Origin: Pseudomonadota bacterium
Lineage (GTDB): Bacteria; Myxococcota; Bradymonadia; UBA4248
Direction of reading: 5' to 3'
NCBI GenBank assembly: GCA_017629415.1
Contig: JAGBXG010000053.1
Coordinates: 1-7,376 of the forward strand
DNA length: 7,376 nucleotides
The notes under the pieces are model-generated. The model saw only the letters and a program-made list of their open reading frames with translations, made no database searches and was not told the origin of the DNA. Positions 1 through 7,068 of this stretch are shown in pieces; position 1 is the first letter of the stretch; every line of letters begins with the position of its first letter. The translations under genes and the position numbers were made by a program.

Positions 1-6
1 CCCTAC

Positions 7-34
7 GGCGCTATTTGCTTTGCAAATACGCGCC
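7..34. repeat. 12-bp stem-loop downstream of clpB
   Basis: GGCGCTATTTGC (7-18) can pair with GCAAATA plus GCGCC (22-28 and 30-34), leaving a three-base TTT loop and one bulged C at 29. The clpB stop lies about 75 bp to the right, so on the minus strand this hairpin falls in the clpB 3' region. No T-run follows the stem on either strand, so it is not a standard intrinsic terminator. It could be a transcript 3'-end stabiliser, a Rho-independent site lacking a U-tract, or a copy of a dispersed palindromic element. Its core half-sites recur in the hairpin downstream of pyrH. The pairing is seen directly; the role is inferred. Confidence 0.6.
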
Positions 35-108
35 TACCCCCAAAGCGTGGCGATGCCCCGCAACGCCCCGTTTTCGGCATAATGAAATTTTTTGTGAAAA
101 AGACGATT

Positions 109-2685
109 TTAGCAATCTTCGATTTCGAATTTCATTTCGCCATCGGCAGCGGTGACAATGATGGTTGCGCTGTCGGGGATGGGAGTGGAGAGGAGGTATT
201 TGGCGAGCGCGTTTTCGAGGTCGCGTTGAATCGCGCGTTTGAGCGGGCGCGCGCCGTAGGCCAGATCGCAGCCGGCGTCGCAGAGGGCGTAGAAGGCTGA
301 CGGCTGGAGTTTGAGTTTGAGTTTGCGGTCGGCCAGGCGTGCGTTGAGGCGGCCGAGCTGGATGTTGAGGATGGCGCCGATTTGGTCGCGGCTGAGCGGA
401 TTGAAAGTGATGATTTCGTCGACGCGGTTGAGGAATTCGGGTCGGAACATGGCTTTCATGCGCGCCATGACTTGTGATTTGCGTTCATCTTCGGGCATGT
501 CGAGGCGCTGGAGGATGTCGCTACCGACATTGCTCGTCATGATGATGACGGTGTTGCGGAAATCGACGGTGCGGCCTTTGGAGTCGGTCAGGCGGCCGTC
601 ATCGAGGATTTGGAGCAGCATATTGAAGACATCGGGGTGAGCTTTTTCGATTTCGTCGAAGAGGACGACGCTGTAGGGTTTGCGGCGTACGCCTTCGGTG
701 AGTTGTCCGCCTTCATCGTAGCCGACGTATCCCGGGGGGGCGCCGACGAGTCGGCTGACGCTGTGTTTTTCCATGTATTCGCTCATGTCGAGTCGAATCA
801 TGCAATGTTCGTCGTTGAAGAGGAGGTCGGCCAGGGCTCTGGCGAGTTCGGTTTTACCGACACCGGTGGGGCCGAGGAAGATGAAGCTGCCGATGGGGCG
901 TTGCGGATCTTGTAGGCCTGCGCGTGAGCGGCGGACGGCATCTGAAACGCTGCGGACGGCTTCGTCCTGGCCGACGACGCGTTCATGGAGGCGGTTTTCG
1001 AGTTCGAGGAGTTTTTCCTGTTCCCCGGCGAGCATTTTTTTGACGGGAATGCCTGTCCATTTGGCGACGATGGCGGCAATGTCTTCGGCGCGAACTTCTT
1101 CGCGGAGGAAGGACTGATGGGAGGCGGCGAAGGATTTGAGTTCTGCCGTCATAGATTCGATGCGTTTTTCGATTTCCGGGATTTGTCCGTAACGGATTTC
1201 GGCGGCGCGGTTGTAGTCGCCTTTGCGCTGGACGTTTTCGACTTCGATGCGCAGCGCATCGCGTTCGGCACGGCAGTCTTTGAGGGCCTGAAGGACTTCG
1301 CGTTCATGTTTCCATTGAGCTTTCATAGCTGCCGATTTTTCGCGCATATTGGCGATTTCGGCTTCAGTCTGGGCCAGACGTGCGGCGGAAGCTTCGTCCG
1401 TTTCACGTTTCAGGGCCTGACGCTGAATTTCGAGCTCGATGAGTTCGCGTTCGATTTGATCGATGGGAGTCGGGAGGCTTTCGGTTTCCATTTTGAGCTC
1501 GGCAGCGGCTTCATCGACGAGGTCGATGGCTTTGTCGGGCAGGAAACGGTCGGCGATATAGCGGCGGCTGAGGTTGACGGCCGCAATAATGGCACCGTCA
1601 GAGATATGAATACCGTGGTGGACTTCATAGCGTTCGCGGATACCACGCAAAATGGTGATGGCATCCTGCGCGCTGGGTTCATCGACCATGACGGGCTGGA
1701 AACGGCGTTCCAAAGCCGCATCTTTTTCAATGATGCGGTATTCTTTGAGTGTTGTCGCGCCTACACATCGCAGTTCACCGCGCGCGAGTGCCGGTTTGAG
1801 CATGTTGGAGGCATCCATGGCGCCTTCACCGCCGCCGGCTTTGACGAGTGTGTGCAGTTCGTCGATAAATAAAATGACCTGACCATTGCTGGAAGCAATT
1901 TCCGAGAGGACGCTTTTGAGACGTTCTTCGAATTCGCCGCGATATTTGGCACCGGCAATCAAGAGGCCCAAGTCGAGCGACAGGACGCGTTTATTGCGCA
2001 GAGATTCGGGCACATCGCCGGCAGCGATACGCTGTGCGATGCCTTCTGCGATGGCGGTTTTACCGACACCGGGTTCACCGATGAGTACGGGATTGTTTTT
2101 GGTCTTGCGCGACAGCACTTGCAGCGTACGGCGGATTTCTTCGTTACGGCCAATAATGGGATCTATTTTGCCTTTGCGCGCATCTTCGGTCAAATCGCGC
2201 GTATATTGTTTGAGGGCTTCAAACGTGGCTTCCGGCGAGTCATTGGTGACGCGCTGGTTTCCGCGCACATCGACGAGCGCCTTGAGAAGTTCATCAAATT
2301 TGACGCCTTGTGCCGAGAGGACATCGCGAGCCTGGCAATGTTCGCGCATCATGGCCAAAATCATGTGTTCGGTCGAAACATATTCATCGCGCATGTCGGT
2401 GGCCAGCTTTTGACAGGCTTCGAGTACCTGAACAAGCTCGCGAGCCATGCTGGCTTCGGTGCCGCTCACGCGAGGCAGGCGGTTCATCGCGGCATCCAGA
2501 CCAGATTTTATTTGAGGCATTTTCACACCGAGACGCTCGAGCAATGATGTGACCGTGCCCGGCTGTGCACAAAGTGCCGACAGCAAATGCAATGTCGTCA
2601 TTTCAGAGTGATGCTTTGAGGCACAAATATGCTGCATTTGTTCAATAGCTTCACGGGATTTAATTGTTAATTTGTCCATTCTCAT
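109..2685 (-). CDS. clpB: ATP-dependent disaggregase ClpB (Hsp100)
   Basis: 858 residues, the normal full length of ClpB. This cytosolic hexameric AAA+ chaperone threads aggregated proteins through its pore, together with DnaK/DnaJ/GrpE. Domains in order: Clp N-domain (about 1-145); first AAA+ module with Walker A GEPGVGKT (203-210), pore loop GAKYRG (245-250), Walker B ILFIDE (271-276) and an Arg-finger region ERRF (326-329); the long coiled-coil middle domain (about 405-525) that distinguishes ClpB from ClpA/ClpC; second AAA+ module with Walker A GPTGVGKT (605-612), pore loop GYVG (652-655), Walker B VVLFDE (673-678) and sensor-2 GAR (811-813). All catalytic motifs are intact. There is no ClpP-docking IGF/L loop, as expected for ClpB. 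The ATG at 2685 is preceded by GGAGGA at 2691-2696, five bases away; an ATG two codons further in is less well placed. It lies after the pyrH terminator, so it is probably transcribed separately. Heat-shock control is typical of the family, but no CIRCE operator is visible. Confidence 0.97.
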   Translation of the reverse strand: MRMDKLTIKSREAIEQMQHICASKHHSEMTTLHLLSALCAQPGTVTSLLERLGVKMPQIKSGLDAAMNRLPRVSGTEASMARELVQVLEACQKLATDMRDEYVSTEHMILAMMREHCQARDVLSAQGVKFDELLKALVDVRGNQRVTNDSPEATFEALKQYTRDLTEDARKGKIDPIIGRNEEIRRTLQVLSRKTKNNPVLIGEPGVGKTAIAEGIAQRIAAGDVPESLRNKRVLSLDLGLLIAGAKYRGEFEERLKSVLSEIASSNGQVILFIDELHTLVKAGGGEGAMDASNMLKPALARGELRCVGATTLKEYRIIEKDAALERRFQPVMVDEPSAQDAITILRGIRERYEVHHGIHISDGAIIAAVNLSRRYIADRFLPDKAIDLVDEAAAELKMETESLPTPIDQIERELIELEIQRQALKRETDEASAARLAQTEAEIANMREKSAAMKAQWKHEREVLQALKDCRAERDALRIEVENVQRKGDYNRAAEIRYGQIPEIEKRIESMTAELKSFAASHQSFLREEVRAEDIAAIVAKWTGIPVKKMLAGEQEKLLELENRLHERVVGQDEAVRSVSDAVRRSRAGLQDPQRPIGSFIFLGPTGVGKTELARALADLLFNDEHCMIRLDMSEYMEKHSVSRLVGAPPGYVGYDEGGQLTEGVRRKPYSVVLFDEIEKAHPDVFNMLLQILDDGRLTDSKGRTVDFRNTVIIMTSNVGSDILQRLDMPEDERKSQVMARMKAMFRPEFLNRVDEIITFNPLSRDQIGAILNIQLGRLNARLADRKLKLKLQPSAFYALCDAGCDLAYGARPLKRAIQRDLENALAKYLLSTPIPDSATIIVTAADGEMKFEIEDC

Positions 2686-2719
2686 TTTTATCCTCCAACA
2701 TTATCAACATCAATACTAC

Positions 2720-2734
2720 TGAGCCTTTGGCTCA
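2720..2734 (-). promoter_or_regulatory. Small hairpin in the clpB leader
   Basis: TGAGCC-TTT-GGCTCA forms a perfect 6-bp stem with a three-base loop, between the candidate clpB promoter and its ribosome binding site (stem end about 23 bases from the Shine-Dalgarno). It could be a structured 5' UTR element or a short operator. It is not a terminator, because no T-run follows it in either direction. The pairing is certain; the function is inferred. Confidence 0.35.
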
Positions 2735-2742
2735 TATCACCG

Positions 2743-2769
2743 AGTGTAGGCACATTCCTCCGAGGTCAA
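2743..2769 (-). promoter_or_regulatory. Weak candidate promoter for clpB
   Basis: Read on the minus strand, TTGACC (2764-2769) matches a -35 box in five of six positions, and TACACT (2743-2748) resembles a -10 box. The 15-bp spacing is short. The same stretch read as CTTGACC-N13-CCTACACT vaguely resembles a sigma-32 heat-shock promoter, but the -10 half is poor. It sits in the only gap between the pyrH terminator and clpB, where a clpB promoter is expected. Position supports it more than sequence does. Confidence 0.28.
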
Positions 2770-2787
2770 GATCGAAATCGGACAGTC

Positions 2788-2829
2788 AAAAAAAAGCCGG
2801 CTGTATTGCTGAAAGCAATAAGCCGGCTT
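2788..2829 (-). terminator. Intrinsic terminator after pyrH
   Basis: AAGCCGGCT (2794-2802) pairs with AGCCGGCTT (2821-2829), and TATTGCT (2804-2810) pairs with AGCAATA (2814-2820), around a GAA loop with a single bulged G at 2803. That gives a 16-bp stem. On the minus strand the stem runs directly into eight T residues (A-run at 2788-2795 on the plus strand). This is a textbook Rho-independent terminator. It ends the clpX-SPFH-pyrH transcript and insulates clpB. Confidence 0.92.
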
Positions 2830-2833
2830 GTGA

Positions 2834-2863
2834 GCGTATTTGGCCGGAATCGGCCAAATAGCG
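2834..2863. repeat. Second hairpin between pyrH stop and its terminator
   Basis: TATTTGGCCG (2837-2846) pairs perfectly with CGGCCAAATA (2851-2860) around a GAAT loop, starting 17 bases downstream of the pyrH stop. No U-tract follows; the true terminator lies just beyond. Outside the stem, GCG stands on both sides, giving GCGTATTTG...CAAATAGCG on the plus strand. The same two nine-base half-sites occur in opposite orientation in the hairpin at 9-31. It could be an RNA-stabilising stem or a member of a REP-like palindromic family. Confidence 0.6.
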
Positions 2864-2877
2864 AGCATATCTGGATA

Positions 2878-3561
2878 TTAAGCGGACACGAGCGTTGATT
2901 TGGCAGTACCATTGAGGATGTCGTCGAAATTTTCGAGGCTATCTACTGAAGTGACGCGCAATTGCAGCCCGTTTTCGCGGCACAGAATCATGGCGGTCAA
3001 ATCCATCACGCCTAAATTTTGGGCAACAGCCTCATCAAATGTCAGGCGATCATAACGGCGTGCATTGGGATTTTTGGCGGGATCACTGTCGTAAACGCCG
3101 TCCACTTTTGTAGCTTTAATGAGCAAATCGCAATTCAGTTCGAGGGCACGGAGGGCAGCAGCCGAATCTGTTGTGAAATAGGGATTGGATGTGCCGCCGG
3201 CAACGAGAACAATTGTTTTTTCGGAAAGCAAACGGCGTGCGGCTGGAATGTCGTAATGCGTCGCCAATGACGGAACACTGGAAACTGCACATGCTGAAAA
3301 TCCGTTAGCCAAAAGATGCTGCTCAAGCGCCATACAATTGACGACAGTAGCCATCATGCCGATTTGATCGGCTTTGGAGCGATCCAAGCCTTTGGCCACT
3401 TTTCCGCGCATGATATTGCCGCCGCCAGTGACAATGGCAATTTCATGCTTTTGGGCGATTTTGCCAATGAGTTTAGCAAAATGTGTCAATGTGTCGGCAT
3501 CGAGGCCCAGGCCTTTAGGACCGCCTAAAACTTCGCCACTGAGCTTCAGAAGAATACGCAT
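2878..3561 (-). CDS. pyrH: Uridylate (UMP) kinase
   Basis: A cytosolic amino-acid-kinase-family enzyme that phosphorylates UMP to UDP with ATP in pyrimidine nucleotide synthesis. It is 227 residues, slightly shorter than the usual 235-245. Family signatures: KLSGE (6-10) for phosphate binding, GGGN (46-49), RSKADQIGM (61-69), GGTSNPYFTTDSAA (122-135) and KATKVDGVYDSDP (149-161), then VMDLTAM (185-191). All expected motifs are present. The N-terminus starts directly with MRILLKLSGE, lacking the few residues that usually precede the first strand. An AGGAGG Shine-Dalgarno four bases upstream of the ATG and no in-frame upstream Met support this start. It lies 72 bp downstream of the SPFH gene, probably on the same transcript, and ends at a strong terminator. 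It is not accompanied here by its frequent neighbours tsf or frr. Confidence 0.96.
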   Translation of the reverse strand: MRILLKLSGEVLGGPKGLGLDADTLTHFAKLIGKIAQKHEIAIVTGGGNIMRGKVAKGLDRSKADQIGMMATVVNCMALEQHLLANGFSACAVSSVPSLATHYDIPAARRLLSEKTIVLVAGGTSNPYFTTDSAAALRALELNCDLLIKATKVDGVYDSDPAKNPNARRYDRLTFDEAVAQNLGVMDLTAMILCRENGLQLRVTSVDSLENFDDILNGTAKSTLVSA

Positions 3562-3565
3562 ACAA

Positions 3566-3571
3566 CCTCCT
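3566..3571 (-). promoter_or_regulatory. Shine-Dalgarno of pyrH
   Basis: AGGAGG on the minus strand, four bases before the pyrH ATG at 3561. It fixes the short N-terminus of the protein, because no other start codon is near it. Confidence 0.8.
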
Positions 3572-3592
3572 GGTTAAGCCATGAAAATATTT

Positions 3593-3620
3593 CAGCTGAA
3601 TGAGTGATGGGATTCAGCTG
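3593..3620 (-). promoter_or_regulatory. Hairpin between SPFH gene and pyrH
   Basis: CAGCTGAAT (3593-3601) and ATTCAGCTG (3612-3620) form a perfect 9-bp stem with a ten-base loop. The stem starts 13 bases after the SPFH stop and ends about 20 bases before the pyrH Shine-Dalgarno. The bases after it on the minus strand (AAATATTTTC) are only a poor U-tract, so it is at best a leaky terminator. It may instead be an RNA processing or 3'-protecting stem that tunes pyrH against the upstream genes. TTCAGCTGAA (3591-3600) is also a perfect 10-bp palindrome by itself. Confidence 0.5.
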
Positions 3621-3633
3621 TAAGCGATGTCAA

Positions 3634-4518
3634 TTACTTGAGATCAATGAAAGGAAGGGCTGAATTGGGTGTCATGGTAGTCGGTAAAATACCGTTCCAA
3701 CGCTGAGCCGTGGTGAGGCGGATGATATCAGGATTTTCGCGAAGTGCAGCGCCGCGTTCGCGAATGGCATTGGCTTCGGCTTCACCTTGCACTTTGATGC
3801 TGTAAGCGGCGGCATCTGCTTGAGCTTTGGTAGCTGCGGCTTCGGCTTCAGCGTTTTTAACTTTCTGTTGAGCTTCTTGTTCGACTCTGGCGAGTTCGCT
3901 TTTAGCGCGTTCGACATCGGCTTTAGCTTTGGCAGCCTGTTCGACGGCGCGTTCATATGTGTCGCTGAAATCGAGGTTTTCGATTTGGATATTCTCAATG
4001 ACGACGGGCACATCAGCCAAAGCCGCTTTAATTTCGCGGTTCATGTCTTCATTGAGCTTGTTGCGTTCCTGAATGGCGCGTTCGGCGGTAAATTGACCGA
4101 ATACGGTTTTGGACACTTCATTGATACGCGGCAAAATACCGTTGGAAAAAATGCCTTGTTCGCCATAACGGGTATAAACGGATTCAACTTGTTCGGGGGC
4201 GATATGGAAAGTGACAGAGATTGCCAGATGTGCAGTTTGCTGATCGTAACTGTACATGCTGAGGGTTTGACTGCTGATGGTCTGTGTACGCGTCGAGATT
4301 TTTTTCACCGACTGGAACATGGGCACTTTGAAATGAAGTCCAGCGCCTTCGACACTTTCGAGTCTGCCGTTTGTGAGCAGAATACCGCGTTCCCCTTCGT
4401 CAATAGTGTAATAGGAGCCGAAAAACATGAGGATCAGCAGAAAAATAGCGATGACAATTCCGATGAGGCTCAATGTCAAGGCAGGTGATGTTGCGGTATG
4501 TGATGAATTGTTAGCCAT
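3634..4518 (-). CDS. SPFH/Band 7 (prohibitin-like) membrane protein
   Basis: 294 residues. One N-terminal membrane segment (about 14-34, rich in Leu/Ile/Phe) follows a short polar Ser/Thr/Asn stretch. It leads into an SPFH/Band 7 domain (about 37-190) with the typical opening YYTIDEGERGILLTNGRL. A long Ala/Glu/Lys/Gln-rich coiled coil follows (about 190-255), and the prohibitin-like end WNGILPTTMTPNSALPFIDL closes the protein. Family members form large ring or cage oligomers at the membrane and commonly bind and regulate membrane proteases such as FtsH; the HflK/HflC pair is the best-known case. The closing motif fits a prohibitin homologue better than HflK/HflC or YbbK/QmcA, and no NfeD partner is adjacent. 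The ATG at 4518 has a weak purine-rich ribosome site (AAGGGA) six bases away. It lies 77 bp after clpX with no terminator between, so co-transcription with clpX is likely and a protein-quality-control role is a reasonable inference. Its exact partner cannot be told from sequence. Confidence 0.9.
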   Translation of the reverse strand: MANNSSHTATSPALTLSLIGIVIAIFLLILMFFGSYYTIDEGERGILLTNGRLESVEGAGLHFKVPMFQSVKKISTRTQTISSQTLSMYSYDQQTAHLAISVTFHIAPEQVESVYTRYGEQGIFSNGILPRINEVSKTVFGQFTAERAIQERNKLNEDMNREIKAALADVPVVIENIQIENLDFSDTYERAVEQAAKAKADVERAKSELARVEQEAQQKVKNAEAEAAATKAQADAAAYSIKVQGEAEANAIRERGAALRENPDIIRLTTAQRWNGILPTTMTPNSALPFIDLK

Positions 4519-4595
4519 GAGTTATCCCTTTGAATAAACTTTACGAGATGTCTTGAGATTGATTTTTAGAAACGAAAATTTTTGCAACACAAAGT

Positions 4596-6074
4596 TTAAG
4601 ATTTTTTCTTCCGTCCGCGTGTTTTTTTCTGTGTTTTTTGCGGTTCATCGTCTGGCGGCGTGGGGCCTTTTGCCGGAACAGATTCCATATCTGAAGCTTT
4701 AGGAATCGTGTCATCATCAACGTTTTTTTCGTTTATCTGAGTCTTATCCTTTTCTTTGAGTTCATCGGGATGCTGGGGAGTTTCAGTGGAATCTGTTATT
4801 TGAGATTTTTCAGGGGCACCGATAACGGTTTCTCCGTTTTTCACGCGAGTGATGAATTCATCGATTTGAGCCAAGTCGCCCTGACGTCGGATGATTTCTT
4901 CGGTGATGCAGAGCTTTTCGAGGTTTTCGAGTCCTGGGACAGCGTAGAGATACGGCATCATGGCATTTTCGAGGATGCTGCGGAGCCCGCGAGCGCCGGA
5001 TTCTTTTTTGATCCCTAATTTAGCGATGCAAGAGAGTGCATCGGAAGTGAAATCGAGATCGACGCCATCGATTTTAAACATTTTTTGATATTGTTTTGTG
5101 AGGGCGTTTTTAGGTTCTGTGAGAATGCGGATGAGTGCCTGTTCATCGAGCTGATGGAGGGTTGCGACGACGGGGAGTCGTCCGACGAGTTCCGGGATGA
5201 GTCCGAACTTGAGCAAATCTTCGGGTTCAAGTTTTTGGTACAGTGCGCCTACATCTCGATCTTTTTTAGCTTGAACATTGGCGTTAAAGCCGATGGAGCT
5301 TGTGCTGGTACGTTTTTCGATGAGGTCTTCGAGTCCGACGAAAGCGCCGCCGCAGATGAAGAGAATATTGGTGGTATCGACGCGCAAAAATTCTTGCTGT
5401 GGGTGTTTACGTCCACCTTTAGGAGGAACAGCAGCAATGGTGCCTTCGATCATTTTGAGTAATGATTGTTGAACGCCTTCGCCGGAGACATCTCTCGTGA
5501 TGGAGGGGTTGGCACTTTTACGGGCAATTTTATCGATTTCGTCGATGTAGATGATACCTCTGCAAGCCTTATCGATATCGCCATCGGCGGCATGCAGCAG
5601 GTTGAGGACAACATTTTCGACGTCATCGCCGACGTATCCGGCTTCTGTGAGACTGGTGGCATCGGCCATTGCGAAAGGCACATCGAGGATTTTTGCCAAA
5701 GTCTGAGCGAGCAAAGTTTTGCCGGTACCTGTAGGTCCGATGAGCAAGATATTAGACTTACCGAGTTCGATGCCGTCTTTTTTGGGGCTCAGAATACGTT
5801 TGTAATGGTTGTGTACGGCAACGGAGAGGACTTTTTTAGCGTAATCCTGCTGAATGATATATTCATCGAGTTTAGCTTTAATTTCGCGAGGTTTAGGGAT
5901 TTTGAGAGCGGGAACGCTTTTGCCGCCGACGCCGGCACATTCGACGTCCAACTCATCAGAAACCTGGGCGTAAGCTGACTTGATACATTCTTCGCAAATA
6001 TAGACATTTGCGCCCGCAATCAAGCGCTGAGTTTCAGCCCGATCACGATCACAAAAAGAGCAACGTAAGATCAT
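4596..6074 (-). CDS. clpX: ClpX, unfoldase subunit of ClpXP protease
   Basis: 492 residues from the ATG at 6074. This hexameric AAA+ unfoldase recognises substrates and feeds them into ClpP. The N-terminal zinc-binding domain has four cysteines at 5, 8, 27 and 30 (CSFC and CEEC). The AAA+ core has Walker A GPTGTGKT (113-120), pore loop GYVG (146-149), Walker B ending IDE (177-179), an RKH loop (GGRKHP), the ClpP-docking IGF loop (SIGFNAN), the [12 protein letters not shown] box and sensor-2 SGARGLR. A Pro/Lys/Asp/Glu-rich, probably disordered tail of about 71 residues (422-492) ends in the basic run TRGRKKKS and makes the protein longer than the roughly 420 residues of typical ClpX. Start choice: the frame stays open to a TTG at 6167 (31 more codons), but those residues do not look like ClpX. 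The ATG at 6074 puts the Cys motif near the terminus, although no good Shine-Dalgarno precedes either start. The upstream clpP terminator implies a separate clpX promoter. Confidence 0.96.
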   Translation of the reverse strand: MILRCSFCDRDRAETQRLIAGANVYICEECIKSAYAQVSDELDVECAGVGGKSVPALKIPKPREIKAKLDEYIIQQDYAKKVLSVAVHNHYKRILSPKKDGIELGKSNILLIGPTGTGKTLLAQTLAKILDVPFAMADATSLTEAGYVGDDVENVVLNLLHAADGDIDKACRGIIYIDEIDKIARKSANPSITRDVSGEGVQQSLLKMIEGTIAAVPPKGGRKHPQQEFLRVDTTNILFICGGAFVGLEDLIEKRTSTSSIGFNANVQAKKDRDVGALYQKLEPEDLLKFGLIPELVGRLPVVATLHQLDEQALIRILTEPKNALTKQYQKMFKIDGVDLDFTSDALSCIAKLGIKKESGARGLRSILENAMMPYLYAVPGLENLEKLCITEEIIRRQGDLAQIDEFITRVKNGETVIGAPEKSQITDSTETPQHPDELKEKDKTQINEKNVDDDTIPKASDMESVPAKGPTPPDDEPQKTQKKTRGRKKKS

Positions 6075-6362
6075 GACAAACCATGTGTAAAGACAAGGCG
6101 TACGCAAAGTTCGCTGGGAGTCACTGCCCTCTCCGCTCTGAGCGGTTAAGTCCTTCGGTATGGACAACAGGCTGGAGACACTTGTTGGTTACCTGGGTAC
6201 TGACAGTTGATGTGTAGGGGATGAAAAATGGGATTGGCATCTTATTTTCGTTTTCCCCTATTCATTCATGAGTGAATTTTGTTTTTGCGTATGCGCTGTA
6301 TGTAGAGGTGGATGAACTGCTGAATGAGAACGCTGAGTCTTGGCAGTAAATTTAATGTGAGA
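6075..6362. other. clpX upstream region, no convincing gene
   Basis: About 290 bp between the clpX ATG and the clpP terminator. It should carry the clpX promoter, but I could not pick out a confident -35/-10 pair. It contains an 18-bp imperfect palindrome (6260-6277), a small CCGCT/AGCGG hairpin (6133-6145) and, on the minus strand, a 39-codon open frame from an ATG at 6240 to a stop at 6121 with no clear ribosome site or recognisable composition. A clpX 5' UTR with regulatory function is possible but not shown. Confidence 0.5.
6260..6277. promoter_or_regulatory. Imperfect 18-bp palindrome upstream of clpX
   Basis: ATTCATTCATGAGTGAAT is its own reverse complement except for one mismatched pair (positions 5/14 within the site). 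Compact two-fold symmetry of this size is typical of an operator for a dimeric regulator. It lies about 190 bp upstream of the clpX ATG and 86 bp past the clpP terminator stem, in the region where the clpX promoter should be. No regulator can be named from the sequence. Confidence 0.35.
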
Positions 6363-6390
6363 TAAAAACATAAGACGGCCGAAGCCGTCT
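6363..6390 (-). terminator. Intrinsic terminator after clpP
   Basis: On the minus strand AGACGGC-TTCG-GCCGTCT forms a 7-bp GC-rich stem closed by a UUCG tetraloop (arms 6373-6379 and 6384-6390), followed by TATGTTTTTATC. It starts 23 bases after the clpP stop. Stem, stable tetraloop and U-rich tail make a convincing terminator. It separates tig-clpP from clpX, so the ClpXP pair is probably not expressed from one obligatory transcript. Confidence 0.85.
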
Positions 6391-6413
6391 ATCTGTATAT
6401 CAAGCGTGATGAT

Positions 6414-7061
6414 CTAATCGGTGATGGGCAGATTTTCGGGGTGTCCATCTTTTTTGCGACGGATGACTTCGTCCACGAGGCCGTATTTGACGGCTTCATC
6501 TGCGCTCATGATGTAATCGCGATCGGTATCGGCTTCGATACGTTCGATAGTTTGTCCCGAGTGACGCGCCAAGATATTGTTAAGGACTTTGCGCATGCGC
6601 ATAATTTCTTTGGCTTGCAGATCGATATCTGTGGCTTGTCCGGAGATACCGCCGCCCGAGATGAGGGGCTGATGGATCAAAATTCTGCTGTTAGGCAAAG
6701 AATAGCGTTTTCCTTTTGTGCCTGCGCAGAGGAGGACAGCGCCCATGCTGGCAGCTTGTCCGATGCAGATGGTAGAAATCGGGCATTTAACATGCTGCAT
6801 GGTATCATAGATGGCCATGCCAGCGGTGACGCTGCCGCCAGGGGAATTGATATAAATCATGATATCCTTTTCAGGATTTTCATTTTCGAGGAAGAGGAGC
6901 TGAGCGATGATGCTGTTGGCCACCATATCGGTGACAGAGCTGCCGAGGATAATAATTCTGTCTTTAAGGAGACGGCTGAAGATGTCCCATGCGCGTTCAC
7001 CGCGGTGAGTTTGTTCGATAACATTTGGAAAAAAAGTCATTTCGTTCTCCAGGTTGAACAT
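6414..7061 (-). CDS. clpP: ClpP, proteolytic subunit of Clp protease
   Basis: 215 residues from the ATG at 7061, or 208 from the ATG at 7040. This serine peptidase assembles as a double heptameric barrel and degrades proteins delivered by ClpX. The catalytic triad is intact: Ser105 in [11 protein letters not shown], His130 in HQPL, and Asp182 in DTDRDY. Conserved stretches include [33 protein letters not shown] and [15 protein letters not shown] three-residue insertion relative to E. coli ClpP follows HQPL ([12 protein letters not shown]). Both starts have a Shine-Dalgarno. The inner one gives [11 protein letters not shown], which has the same spacing to VIEQT as the B. subtilis enzyme, so it may be the true or a second start. 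It lies 102 bp after tig with no U-tract terminator between, so tig-clpP co-transcription is likely. Confidence 0.97.
   Translation of the reverse strand: MFNLENEMTFFPNVIEQTHRGERAWDIFSRLLKDRIIILGSSVTDMVANSIIAQLLFLENENPEKDIMIYINSPGGSVTAGMAIYDTMQHVKCPISTICIGQAASMGAVLLCAGTKGKRYSLPNSRILIHQPLISGGGISGQATDIDLQAKEIMRMRKVLNNILARHSGQTIERIEADTDRDYIMSADEAVKYGLVDEVIRRKKDGHPENLPITD
7047..7050 (-). promoter_or_regulatory. Internal Shine-Dalgarno for second clpP start
   Basis: GGAG on the minus strand, six bases before the in-frame ATG at 7040 (codon 8 of the longer frame). It makes initiation at the inner ATG plausible. Confidence 0.45.
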
Positions 7062-7068
7062 TGAATAG

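Noticed and set aside
734..740. Run of seven G residues (C on the coding strand) inside clpB as a possible phase-variable slippage site
   Set aside because: It encodes the conserved GAPPGYVG pore loop in frame; the tract is short and explained by Gly/Pro codons in an essential-type motif.
985..1872. A 295-codon open frame on the plus strand, antisense to clpB, with other long plus-strand frames alongside
   Set aside because: It lies wholly opposite a full-length ClpB with intact motifs, has a biased Phe/Asp/Gly composition typical of reverse-strand shadows, and no ribosome site or family resemblance.
2664..2861. A 65-codon plus-strand frame across the clpB leader and pyrH terminator
   Set aside because: It reads through the terminator hairpin and the clpB start region, with no ribosome site or coding character.
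6075..6167. Extension of ClpX to the TTG at 6167
   Set aside because: The added residues do not resemble a ClpX N-terminus and no Shine-Dalgarno precedes the TTG; the ATG at 6074 places the CSFC zinc motif where expected.
6121..6240. A 39-codon minus-strand frame (starting MPIPFFIPYTS) upstream of clpX
   Set aside because: No ribosome site at a suitable distance, no recognisable features, and a length easily reached by chance. Kept only as a remark in the clpX upstream entry.
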